DNA of 5,276 nucleotides from Gammaproteobacteria bacterium (lineage in GTDB: Bacteria; Pseudomonadota; Gammaproteobacteria; Arenicellales; Poriferihabitantaceae): contig JAHRAW010000212.1 of the NCBI GenBank assembly GCA_020027415.1, forward strand, positions 1-5,276. Reading direction: 5' to 3'. The notes beneath the pieces were generated by a model. The model saw only the letters and a program-made list of their open reading frames with translations. It had not been told where the DNA came from and did no database searches. Positions 1 to 5,276 of the stretch are shown one piece after another. Numbering within the stretch: position 1 is the first letter of the stretch; every line of letters starts with the position of its first letter. The position numbers were made by a program, and so were the translations under genes.

Positions 1-467
1 CGCGAACCTCTATTGTTAGGAATTTTGCCCCGCTTAAATACCAAGCAAAGTTCATACTGCGACATGGTATAAAAACCGGGATTGACTTTCGTTTTATCCC
101 AAACAAACGCCACCGTCGCCCACGCAAACCCCCATTGCTTGCCTAAATGAATTGCTTGATCCAGGTGCGGGCTGGTCGCCCACATAAACAACAACGCGTT
201 GTCTTTCGCCAACTTTTCCCCCACTTGCCAAATCGCCATCTCGCGGGTAGGCACGGTGGGATAGTGGCGAATCGCTCCGCCAGTATCGCGCCCGCCGCCG
301 CCGTTATGTTGCAGTTGCCCTTTGTAGTCCCACGGCGGGTCAGCATACAAAATATCAAACTTGGCGCGCGGGAACGGCGGCATGCCACGCGCGCGCAACG
401 CGCTTTGCAGGGACGGCGTTTTGGGCGGGGAACCCCCGCTTTGCGCGGTGGGCTTGGTCGGCAGCAT
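1..467 (-). CDS. MT-A70-family adenine-N6 DNA methyltransferase, 3' end outside window
   Basis: This is the first 155 codons of a predicted S-adenosylmethionine-dependent adenine-N6 methyltransferase; the C-terminus lies beyond the left edge. The frame is open from a TAA at 497-495 to base 1. Residues 37-46 (KFDILYADPPW region) carry the catalytic DPPW motif at 43-46, the MT-A70 hallmark. Conserved-looking blocks follow: a glycine-rich GGGGRDTGG near 56-64, HYPTVPTREM near 69-77, LLFMWATSPHLDQAI near 92-106, WGFAWATVAFVWDK near 112-125, and MSQYELCLVFKRGKIP near 135-150. This layout resembles the short solo MT-A70 enzymes common in phages and in many bacterial genomes. I chose ATG 467; it has no clear Shine-Dalgarno. 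The roughly 35 residues before the catalytic core are proline/serine rich, so the internal ATG at 383 (residue 29) is a real alternative. The gene follows bolA by 38 bases in the same direction and may be co-transcribed. No restriction gene is visible. Family call is firm; target sequence and role are unknown. Confidence 0.85.
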   Translation of the reverse strand, partial: MLPTKPTAQSGGSPPKTPSLQSALRARGMPPFPRAKFDILYADPPWDYKGQLQHNGGGGRDTGGAIRHYPTVPTREMAIWQVGEKLAKDNALLFMWATSPHLDQAIHLGKQWGFAWATVAFVWDKTKVNPGFYTMSQYELCLVFKRGKIPNNRGS

Positions 468-505
468 GTTTCCGTTGAGATGTGACAAGGCAGATTAATA
501 GCACA

Positions 506-847
506 TTATTTTTTCCGCGCCGCGTTTTCCGCAACCGAGCCGCCTAAACAAGGCGGAGACTCGGCGATCTCAGCGCTCGCTTCGTTTTTATCAGACCATT
601 CGTCCGGGGTCATGGCATGCAACGCGAGCGCATGCACCGCAGTTGATAATTCATCGGCTAATATTTGATTGACCATACGATGACGCGCGAGCAACGTTTT
701 CTCGTTGAATTGCCGCGACACCACGATGACCTTAAAATGCGACTCCGCCCCGGGCGGCACATTGTGCCGATGGCTCTGGTTCTCCACTTGAAGAAATTGC
801 GGCTGCAAAGCACCCAACTTGGCTTCAATCGCGGTTTGTATGCGCAT
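506..847 (-). CDS. bolA: BolA family transcriptional regulator / Fe-S trafficking protein
   Basis: A 113-residue cytoplasmic protein of the BolA family, which in known members partners with monothiol glutaredoxins in iron-sulfur handling and, in enterobacteria, affects morphology and stress gene expression. Visible family blocks, numbered from ATG 847, are SHRHNVPPG at 25-33, ESHFKVIVVS at 35-44, the RHRMVN stretch at 55-60, and ELSTAVHALALHAMTPDEW at 66-84, which includes the conserved VHALALH histidine associated with metal/cluster binding. The tail contains SPPCLGGS (97-104), the usual BolA C-terminal signature, then about nine further residues; total length is slightly over the typical 100-105. 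The frame also allows a GTG start at 865, six codons earlier, but nothing like a ribosome site precedes it. ATG 847 has a GAG nine bases upstream and matches the family's usual N-terminus (MRIQ...IEAKL). A TATAAT hexamer lies about 40 bases upstream. Identification is by motif recognition and is strong. Confidence 0.93.
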   Translation of the reverse strand: MRIQTAIEAKLGALQPQFLQVENQSHRHNVPPGAESHFKVIVVSRQFNEKTLLARHRMVNQILADELSTAVHALALHAMTPDEWSDKNEASAEIAESPPCLGGSVAENAARKK

Positions 848-885
848 CGTTATTTTCTCGCTCACGGGTTGGATGGTTGCGCGCG

Positions 886-891
886 ATTATA
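886..891 (-). promoter_or_regulatory. Candidate -10 box of the bolA promoter
   Basis: On the minus strand this hexamer reads TATAAT, a perfect match to the sigma-70 -10 consensus, about 39 bases before the chosen bolA ATG (847). A transcript would start near 878-880 and leave a leader of about 30 bases. No convincing -35 element is seen at 15-18 bp spacing (the sequence there is AGCGCC-like), and there is no TGn extended -10, so the promoter would be activator-dependent or the match may be fortuitous. Its placement in the only gene-free stretch upstream of bolA favours it being real. Confidence 0.5.
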
Positions 892-1050
892 ATGCAAAAT
901 AGCAGTGTGGCGCTACCACCCAAAGGCGGAAAATTGCTCTGTTTTCGCATGGTGACCACGCCCCGTAGTCTGTTGGGCGGGAGACGGCGCCTACCGCGTG
1001 GCAAAGCCGGACTGGAAAGCGCGCCGCTCGGCTTCGCTACTATTTGAACT

Positions 1051-1080
1051 CTTTGCATGTGACGGATATGGCATGCAAAG
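1051..1080. repeat. Perfect 9-bp inverted repeat downstream of livF
   Basis: CTTTGCATG (1051-1059) and its exact reverse complement CATGCAAAG (1072-1080) flank a 12-base spacer. Transcribed from livF, the hairpin begins 13 bases past the TAG stop (1096-1094). It lacks the run of U that a Rho-independent terminator needs; the bases after it on the minus strand are AGTTCAAATAG. It could protect the 3' end of the operon mRNA, help factor-dependent termination, or be a protein-binding site. Only the symmetry is directly seen. Confidence 0.55.
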
Positions 1081-1093
1081 TGATGAGTGATTA

Positions 1094-1945
1094 CTACCCA
1101 CCCAAAAACAACTCCCCCACTTTGGGGTTGGCGAGTAACTCGTTGCCGGTGCCGACGATGGCGATTTGTCCGGATACCATCACATAACCGAGGTCGGCGA
1201 ATTCCAAGCCTTTTTTGGCGTTCTGTTCAACCATGACGATGGTCTTGCCTTCGTTGTGTTGCAAGTCATGCAGAATTTCAAACACCATATCAATGAAGCG
1301 CGGCTCCAAGCCAATGGACGGTTCATCCACCAATAGCACCTGTGGATTCATCACCAACGCTCGGGAAATTTCCAACAAGCGCCGCTCGCCGCCGGACAAC
1401 ACTTTTGCTGCATGTTTGCGCCGCGCCGCCAAGCGTTGGTATTTGTCAAACACCATTTCGGCGGCTTGCTTAGCCGCCGACGGGCGGGCTTGGAGGAAGC
1501 CGCCCATCCACAAATTTTCCTCCACGGTCATGTTCGGAAAAATGGATTTATCTTGCAACACATACGCCATGCCGGCTTTGGCTAATTTCTCGCTTGGGGT
1601 CAGCGCAGTCACATCCATTTGCCGCGCGCGGTCGCCGAGTAAAATAGTTCCGGAAAAGATGCGGTTGAAACCGAAGATGGCGTGCAGCACGGTGGATTTT
1701 CCGGCGCCGTTGGGACCAATCAAGCACAGCGATTGCGCGCGCCCTACGCGCAAATTGATCCCGTGCAAGATTTCCATTTGACCGTAGCCGGCGCGCAGAT
1801 TCTCCAGCGAGAGATAAGGCTTGCCGCCGGTTAAGGCGTCCAGTTGTTGGTTGCTAATTGGCTCGCCAAGGGTCGCCGTTGGTGGCGCGACTTGTGCCGG
1901 CGAAGCATCGTGCGGCGGTTGTTTTTTCATGGGGTTTGGGTTCAT
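1094..1945 (-). CDS. livF: Branched-chain amino acid-type ABC transporter ATP-binding protein LivF
   Basis: Second ATPase subunit of a LivHMGF-type importer; it would hydrolyse ATP at the inner face of the membrane with LivG to drive uptake. Taken from ATG 1945 it has 283 residues. The nucleotide-binding domain shows Walker A GPNGAGKST at 77-85, Q-loop glutamine 131 (VLQDKSIFPN), signature LSGGE at 183-187, Walker B VLLVDEP with catalytic Glu208, and the H-loop position filled by Gln241 (VEQN), which is normal for LivF. The end, GELFLGG, matches the usual LivF C-terminus. E. coli LivF is 237 residues; the extra length is an N-terminal extension of about 40 residues rich in Pro, Ala and Gln before the first strand (YLSLENLRAGYG). 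The start is uncertain: the frame also offers TTG 1951 and ATG 1930, and none has a good Shine-Dalgarno. It follows livG by 22 bases and appears to be the last gene of the operon. Family certain; substrate not determinable. Confidence 0.93.
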   Translation of the reverse strand: MNPNPMKKQPPHDASPAQVAPPTATLGEPISNQQLDALTGGKPYLSLENLRAGYGQMEILHGINLRVGRAQSLCLIGPNGAGKSTVLHAIFGFNRIFSGTILLGDRARQMDVTALTPSEKLAKAGMAYVLQDKSIFPNMTVEENLWMGGFLQARPSAAKQAAEMVFDKYQRLAARRKHAAKVLSGGERRLLEISRALVMNPQVLLVDEPSIGLEPRFIDMVFEILHDLQHNEGKTIVMVEQNAKKGLEFADLGYVMVSGQIAIVGTGNELLANPKVGELFLGG

Positions 1946-1967
1946 CGCCAAACATGCATCGGCAATA

Positions 1968-2711
1968 CTATTGCGCGCCTAAGTACGCATCAATGACGAA
2001 TGGGTTGTTTTGAATTTCATCCGGGGTGCCGTGGGCGAGCATTTCGCCGTGCGCTAAACAATAAATGGTGTCCGCCAGATTCATAATCACACGCATGTTG
2101 TGTTCAATGATAAACAAGGTAATGCCGAATTCGCGGTTTACCGATTTGAGTCGCGCGATGAGTCCATTGATTAAAGTCGGGTTGATGCCCGCGGTGGGTT
2201 CGTCCAACAATAAAGCGGCCGGTTCGTTCATCAACGCCATGGCGAATTCAAGCAGTTTCTGCTGACCGAATGAAAGCGAGCCGGCGCGCAACCATCGCTT
2301 TTCATATAAGCCGACAAATTCCAGCAGCCGAGCGGCCCGTTCATGTTCCGCTCGGCTGTGCCGCGTGAAGGAATTTGCCATGCTCATTTTGCGATGCGGC
2401 AATGATATCAGCATGTTTTGAACGCCGTTCATCGCGCGGTAAATACGGGTTTGCTGAAAAGTGCGCAACAACCCTAAGCGCGCGATTTTTTGCACCGATA
2501 ACTTGGATATCTCCCGCCCGCGGAACTGAATGGAGCCGGCGTCAATCGGATGATATCCGACGATAGAGTTAAACAAGGTGGTTTTGCCGGAGCCGTTTGG
2601 TCCAATCAAGCCGGTGATGCCGCCGCTCGCGACCGACATGACGATGTCCTTGTTTGCCGCCACGCCGCCATAGGCTTTGCTTACGCGGTCAATTTGAATG
2701 ATTGCGCTCAT
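1968..2711 (-). CDS. livG: Branched-chain amino acid-type ABC transporter ATP-binding protein LivG
   Basis: First ATPase subunit of the importer, 247 residues from ATG 2711, close to the 255 of E. coli LivG. Motifs in order: Walker A GPNGSGKTT at 37-45 (Lys43), Q-loop in RTFQQTR near 83-89, the long LivG-specific helical insertion around 98-130, signature LSFGQ at 146-150, Walker B ALLLDEP with catalytic Glu171, D-loop AGINP, and H-loop His204 in IIEHNM. This EHNM version distinguishes it from LivF. The C-terminal part (GEMLAHGTPDEIQNNPFVIDAYLG) is typical of LivG. The ATG overlaps the livM stop by one base (TGATG), so translation is probably coupled; the in-frame GTG directly before it (2714) is a less likely start. 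A weak GAG lies eight bases upstream. All catalytic residues are present, so the subunit should be active. Confidence 0.95.
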   Translation of the reverse strand: MSAIIQIDRVSKAYGGVAANKDIVMSVASGGITGLIGPNGSGKTTLFNSIVGYHPIDAGSIQFRGREISKLSVQKIARLGLLRTFQQTRIYRAMNGVQNMLISLPHRKMSMANSFTRHSRAEHERAARLLEFVGLYEKRWLRAGSLSFGQQKLLEFAMALMNEPAALLLDEPTAGINPTLINGLIARLKSVNREFGITLFIIEHNMRVIMNLADTIYCLAHGEMLAHGTPDEIQNNPFVIDAYLGAQ

Positions 2712-3778
2712 CACGCAGACTCATGCACTGAGGTTGGCGGCAACGCTTCGCCGCCTTCCGCGCGGACGCCAAACCACGGCGGCTTGCGCCGCATCAACCC
2801 ACCCATGATGCCGTCTTGGAAATACACCACGGTCACCACAATCAATGCGCCCAACGCCACCCATTGCCAGCCTAACAAATAGTTCCAAGTGATTTCTTTG
2901 AACAAGTGAAACAGTACTGCGCCCACCACCGGACCCCACAAGGTTCCCTTGCCGCCGAGCAACACGCACACCACCATAAAAATTCCAAGGTTGATGGTTT
3001 GATACGCGGTTTCCAGCGGCTCAAAGTGAATTAACTGAAAGGCCGAAATGCCTCCCGCTATGCCGACGAAAAACGCCGCGATTGACCAGGTGGCGAGTTT
3101 ATAACGCAGCGTATGCAAACCCATCGCTTCCGCTTTTTCTTCATCGTCGCGGATGGCGTTGATGGCGGCGCCAAAACGAGTTTGGTATAGCCAGTTGAGA
3201 AGCACGAACAAACTCGTCCCAGTGGCGGCGAACAGAAAATAAAAAATGACTTTACCGACTTCCAAATCGCCGGGGTACACCGGCAAGGAGATGCCTTGAC
3301 CGCCGCCGACCCATTCCCAGTTGGAAACCAATTCCCCGACGGCAATGGCGACGCCGAGCGTGCCGATGGCGAAATAGGGACCGCGCAAGCCGAATGTGAT
3401 AGAACCGACCAGCAGCGCGCAGAGCGCGCAAAAAATTCCGGCGCCGAGCAACCCGGCCGCCATGCCGATGAAATACTGCGCCTCGGTGAATTCATAAACG
3501 CCGTCGCCGAAGGCGCTGGTGTACTCGCCGACATCATGCGCGATGCCAATGGTAATCACCGCCGCCACATACATGCCGGTGCCATAAAACAGGATATTGC
3601 CGAGCGAGTTATAGCCCATCTGTCCGCCGGTCATGTCCCAAGTTAAGGCGAGCACAATCATCAGCCACAGCGTCGCCAGTTGCGTGCGAAACTCCGGCAA
3701 GAAAAACGGCGCCAGTAGAATCGCCACCAACAACGGCAAGTGGAACGCAAGCCGCTTGTATCTCGTCAATTTTTTCAT
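2711..3778 (-). CDS. livM: Branched-chain amino acid-type ABC transporter permease LivM
   Basis: Inner-membrane permease of the importer, 355 residues from ATG 3778. It is strongly hydrophobic, with about nine likely membrane segments (roughly 13-30, 34-50, 61-80, 104-128, 132-152, 176-198, 231-250, 262-290 and 303-320). LivM hallmarks are GGQMGYNSLGN at 51-61, LRGPYFAIGTLGVA at 131-144, and the cytoplasmic coupling stretch AINAIRDDEEKAEAMGL at 205-221, which contacts the ATPases. The motif LLGGKGTLWGPVVGA at 273-287 is also typical. The tail after residue 328 is polar and probably cytoplasmic. The frame stays open up to 3865, but the extra 29 residues are arginine-rich, lie over the end of the exporter gene and look like its shadow. 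ATG 3778 gives a clean membrane-protein N-terminus and an ATGA overlap with the preceding stop. The 3' end overlaps livG by one base. It should pair with LivH to form the transport channel. Confidence 0.94.
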   Translation of the reverse strand: MKKLTRYKRLAFHLPLLVAILLAPFFLPEFRTQLATLWLMIVLALTWDMTGGQMGYNSLGNILFYGTGMYVAAVITIGIAHDVGEYTSAFGDGVYEFTEAQYFIGMAAGLLGAGIFCALCALLVGSITFGLRGPYFAIGTLGVAIAVGELVSNWEWVGGGQGISLPVYPGDLEVGKVIFYFLFAATGTSLFVLLNWLYQTRFGAAINAIRDDEEKAEAMGLHTLRYKLATWSIAAFFVGIAGGISAFQLIHFEPLETAYQTINLGIFMVVCVLLGGKGTLWGPVVGAVLFHLFKEITWNYLLGWQWVALGALIVVTVVYFQDGIMGGLMRRKPPWFGVRAEGGEALPPTSVHESA

Positions 3779-4440
3779 GGCAATGCAGTCGCTTGCCCGC
3801 GCGACACCGTGGCGGTCCATACGGCGGCGCTGAATAACGCGGCGCCGCCGCAGCGATTCACCCACCTACTTACGCTTTGCCGTCTCATGAGCAGCCGCAA
3901 GCGGTCGGAGAAAAGCGCATAAAGCAACGCATTGAGTGAGCCGATGATCACAAAGGTAATCGCCAAGATAAACAATTGCACCGGCACATTGAAGGCGGGA
4001 TTGACGAATTGCGGCAGGAACGCGATGAAAAAGACAATGCCCTTGGGATTAAAAGTGGTCACCACAAATGAAAGCAAAAAAAGCGAACGCGCGGTTGGAG
4101 GCGGCGCGGCGGGTGAATGGTGGTCGGCGGTGCGGTGCGCCGCCGCAAACACATCGCCCGAACTGCGCCACAGCGAAACCCCCAAATAAATCAGGTACGC
4201 CGCGCCAATCCATTTCACCAAGTTGAATAACACCGATGAAGTTGCCAACAACGCGCCCAACCCCACCATGGACAACAACAGCGCCAGACTGTCGCCACAG
4301 GTGACGCCAAACACCAATGGCAAAATGGAGGTTCTGCCATGCGCCAGCGCTTGCGTGGCAACCGCCAACGAGGTGGGGCCCGGAATGACGACGATAACCA
4401 TCGCCGCAACCGCATACGTTAACCAAACTTCAAACGCCAT
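3775..4440 (-). CDS. LysE/RhtB-family amino acid exporter
   Basis: A 221-residue inner-membrane protein of the LysE/RhtB (RhtB, LeuE, ArgO-like) translocator superfamily, whose studied members export amino acids or similar small metabolites by secondary transport. Family features are the near N-terminal IPGPTSL (PGP at 20-22), GVTCGDSLALL at 45-55, KWIGAAYLIYLGVSLWR at 76-92, and FNPKGIVFFIAFLPQFV at 130-146; length fits the usual 200-220. About six membrane segments are expected, with a polar Pro/His-rich loop near 100-118. ATG 4440 is preceded by GGTGAG with eight-base spacing, the best ribosome site in the window. The stop TGA (3777-3775) lies inside the livM start as ATGA. It therefore sits between livH and livM, an unusual position inside a Liv importer operon. 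Which substrate it exports, and whether it is the one the importer handles, cannot be read from sequence. Confidence 0.9.
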   Translation of the reverse strand: MAFEVWLTYAVAAMVIVVIPGPTSLAVATQALAHGRTSILPLVFGVTCGDSLALLLSMVGLGALLATSSVLFNLVKWIGAAYLIYLGVSLWRSSGDVFAAAHRTADHHSPAAPPPTARSLFLLSFVVTTFNPKGIVFFIAFLPQFVNPAFNVPVQLFILAITFVIIGSLNALLYALFSDRLRLLMRRQSVSRWVNRCGGAALFSAAVWTATVSRGQATALP

Positions 4441-4545
4441 GTTTTGTTCTCACCATGATTTTTGCCGCATTGCCGTTTAGAATTTTCTTGGCGGGCGCAT
4501 AGAACACTTTAACGCTTCAACAATTTAACTTAAGCGCAAACTAAC
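4441..4545 (-). other. 105-base spacer between livH and the LysE-family gene
   Basis: This is the longest gap inside the transport operon; the other junctions overlap or are about 22 bases. It contains the duplicated copy of the livH tail and the ribosome site of the exporter gene. I see neither an intrinsic terminator nor a convincing sigma-70 promoter here; the best pair on the minus strand (TTGTTG, 16 bases, TATGCG) is poor. An internal promoter therefore remains possible but unsupported. Confidence 0.4.
4449..4454 (-). promoter_or_regulatory. Ribosome binding site of the LysE-family gene
   Basis: The minus strand reads GGTGAG eight bases before ATG 4440, a good Shine-Dalgarno match. It is the clearest ribosome site in the window and supports this start as an independently initiated gene after the 105-base gap from livH, while the downstream livM and livG rely on overlapping stops and starts. 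Confidence 0.65.
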
Positions 4546-4557
4546 TTAGCGCAAACT
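4527..4557. repeat. Tandem 16/15-bp direct repeat spanning the livH stop codon
   Basis: On the plus strand AACTTAAGCGCAAACT (4527-4542) is followed directly by AACTTAGCGCAAACT (4543-4557); the copies differ by one A. The second copy contains the livH stop (TAA on the minus strand at 4548-4546) and its last codons, and the first lies just past it in the same frame. It looks like a small tandem duplication with a one-base indel rather than a regulatory array. Confidence 0.75.
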
Positions 4558-5276
4558 CTGGCGCATGCGACGCTGTTGCAACAGGCGAATCATCAGCACC
4601 AACAACAGTAACAAGACCGCAATCGCTTGTTGATAACCGATGCCAAAAATATGCGCGCCGTATTGTTCAAGCGCGCCCATTCCCAAACCGGCGGCGATGA
4701 CGCCGGGCAAATTCCCCAAGCCGGCGGCGGTGACAATGACGAATGCGCGGATGGAATAGGAGATGCCGTAGAACGGCTGCACCAGCCAAACCATGACGAT
4801 GATGGCGCCAGCAACCCCGCAAATGGCGGCGTTCAATGAGAAAGTGAAAGCATAGACTTTTTCGGTGTTGACACCCAACACCCGCGCGGCTCTGGCGTCC
4901 TGCGCGGTGGCGCGAATCGCTTGCCCCATGCGACTCCATTTCATAAACACTATCACCCCGGCGGCGAAGAGGGCGGCGCACAATACGCCGATTAACTTGG
5001 CGATTGGCACATCCACGAAGCCGTCAAAAAAATACAGCGTGTCGTATTTGAGTTTGATGCTTTGCGTATCAGAGCCGAACAACAGGTTAAGAATCTGCGC
5101 AATCATAATGGCAAGCCCGAAGGTCGCTAACAGCGAGGTGAACAAATCGCGTTCAATCACCCGCGAGATGACCACGCGGTAAATCAGCCAACCGATTCCC
5201 CACATCACCGCGAACGCAGCCGGCACTCCGAACAACGGCGGCAATCCCAACTCAGCGAGATACCAAGCGACATAGC
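4546..5276 (-). CDS. livH: Branched-chain amino acid-type ABC transporter permease LivH, 5' end outside window
   Basis: Inner-membrane permease partner of LivM. The last 242 codons are present; the frame stays open to the right edge, beginning in sequence reading YVAWYLAE, which in this family follows the conserved GAHG-type first half of the protein. Around 50 residues are probably missing, judged against the usual 290-310. The visible part is hydrophobic with about six or seven membrane segments. It shows LFTSLLATFGLAIMI, the cytoplasmic coupling stretch MGQAIRATAQDARAARVLGV typical of LivH, FSLNAAICGVAGAI, and AAGLGNLPGVIAAGLGMGALEQYG. It ends in a basic tail (LLQQRRMRQSLR) with the stop at 4548-4546. 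TTG 5250 opens a shorter in-frame reading, but the homologous-looking residues continue upstream, so it is not the true start. Motifs point to the HAAT/Liv class and not specifically to urea permease UrtB, though the substrate is not proven. Confidence 0.93.
   Translation of the reverse strand, partial: YVAWYLAELGLPPLFGVPAAFAVMWGIGWLIYRVVISRVIERDLFTSLLATFGLAIMIAQILNLLFGSDTQSIKLKYDTLYFFDGFVDVPIAKLIGVLCAALFAAGVIVFMKWSRMGQAIRATAQDARAARVLGVNTEKVYAFTFSLNAAICGVAGAIIVMVWLVQPFYGISYSIRAFVIVTAAGLGNLPGVIAAGLGMGALEQYGAHIFGIGYQQAIAVLLLLLVLMIRLLQQRRMRQSLR

Larger units (their letters stand above)
848..1093. other. Intergenic region between livF and bolA
   Basis: This 246-base stretch separates the 3' end of the transport operon from bolA. 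It contains the TATAAT hexamer at 886-891 and a perfect inverted repeat at 1051-1080. The open frame crossing it on the minus strand (1058 to 825) has low-complexity basic content, no recognised family and runs into bolA in another frame, so I do not call it a gene. I see no tRNA, no small-RNA signature and no intrinsic terminator with a T tract on either strand. Confidence 0.6.

Noticed and set aside
147..485. Plus-strand 112-codon open frame
   Set aside because: It is antisense to the methyltransferase, whose minus-strand frame carries DPPW and other family motifs.
825..1058. Minus-strand 77-codon open frame in the livF-bolA intergenic region
   Set aside because: No recognisable domain, basic low-complexity composition, and its end overlaps bolA in a different frame; probably chance.
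1213..1230. Gln in place of His at the LivF H-loop
   Set aside because: VEQN is the normal form in LivF proteins, including E. coli LivF, so it is not a defect.
1215..1781. Plus-strand 188-codon open frame opposite livF
   Set aside because: It is the antisense shadow of a well-conserved ATPase; no family resemblance and no ribosome site.
3779..3865. Upstream extension of livM to 3865 with an arginine-rich N-terminus
   Set aside because: The extra residues overlap the end of the exporter gene in another frame, are unlike LivM, and ATG 3778 gives a normal membrane N-terminus and a standard ATGA overlap.
4490..4525. Possible internal promoter between livH and the exporter (TTGTTG/TATGCG)
   Set aside because: Both hexamers match the consensus poorly; not enough to call.
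380..4568. Several GCATGC palindromes (380, 615, 630, 1071, 4563)
   Set aside because: Only slightly more than chance for the length, mostly within coding sequence, with no regular spacing.
1094..5276. Urea transporter (urtBCDE) as an alternative identity of the operon
   Set aside because: The ATPase and permease motifs look Liv-like and no urease genes are in view; it cannot be excluded entirely because the binding protein is outside the window.

Overview
The window reads as a piece of a Gram-negative, probably betaproteobacterial or related proteobacterial chromosome. This rests on three things: a classical BolA protein, a LivHMGF-type importer and a LysE/RhtB exporter, with moderate-to-high GC and compact gene spacing. 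The taxonomic call is an inference from gene families only. Every gene I can support lies on the minus strand, so the window is transcribed from right to left.

Right and centre (about 5276 down to 1094): most of an ABC uptake operon of the branched-chain (hydrophobic) amino acid transporter family. In transcription order it holds livH (permease, 5' end outside the window), a LysE/RhtB-family amino acid exporter, livM (second permease), livG (first ATPase) and livF (second ATPase). The exporter stop overlaps the livM start by 4 bases, the livM stop overlaps the livG start by 1 base, and livF follows livG after about 22 bases. The four Liv proteins would form the membrane and ATPase core of an importer fed by a periplasmic binding protein. 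No binding protein is visible here, so the substrate cannot be fixed from this window. The notable point is that a predicted exporter is wired into the importer's operon by an ATGA overlap.

Between 1093 and 848 there is no convincing gene. This stretch holds a perfect 9-bp inverted repeat just past livF and a consensus TATAAT hexamer that is a good candidate -10 box for bolA.

Left (865 to 1): bolA, a small morphogene/iron-sulfur regulator protein, followed 38 bases later by the first 155 codons of a stand-alone MT-A70-type adenine methyltransferase that runs off the left edge.

I did not find a CRISPR array, RNA gene, insertion sequence or recognisably new defence system. The most worthwhile points are the exporter-in-importer operon, a small in-frame tandem duplication covering the livH stop codon, the orphan MT-A70 methyltransferase, and the unusual N-terminal extension of livF.
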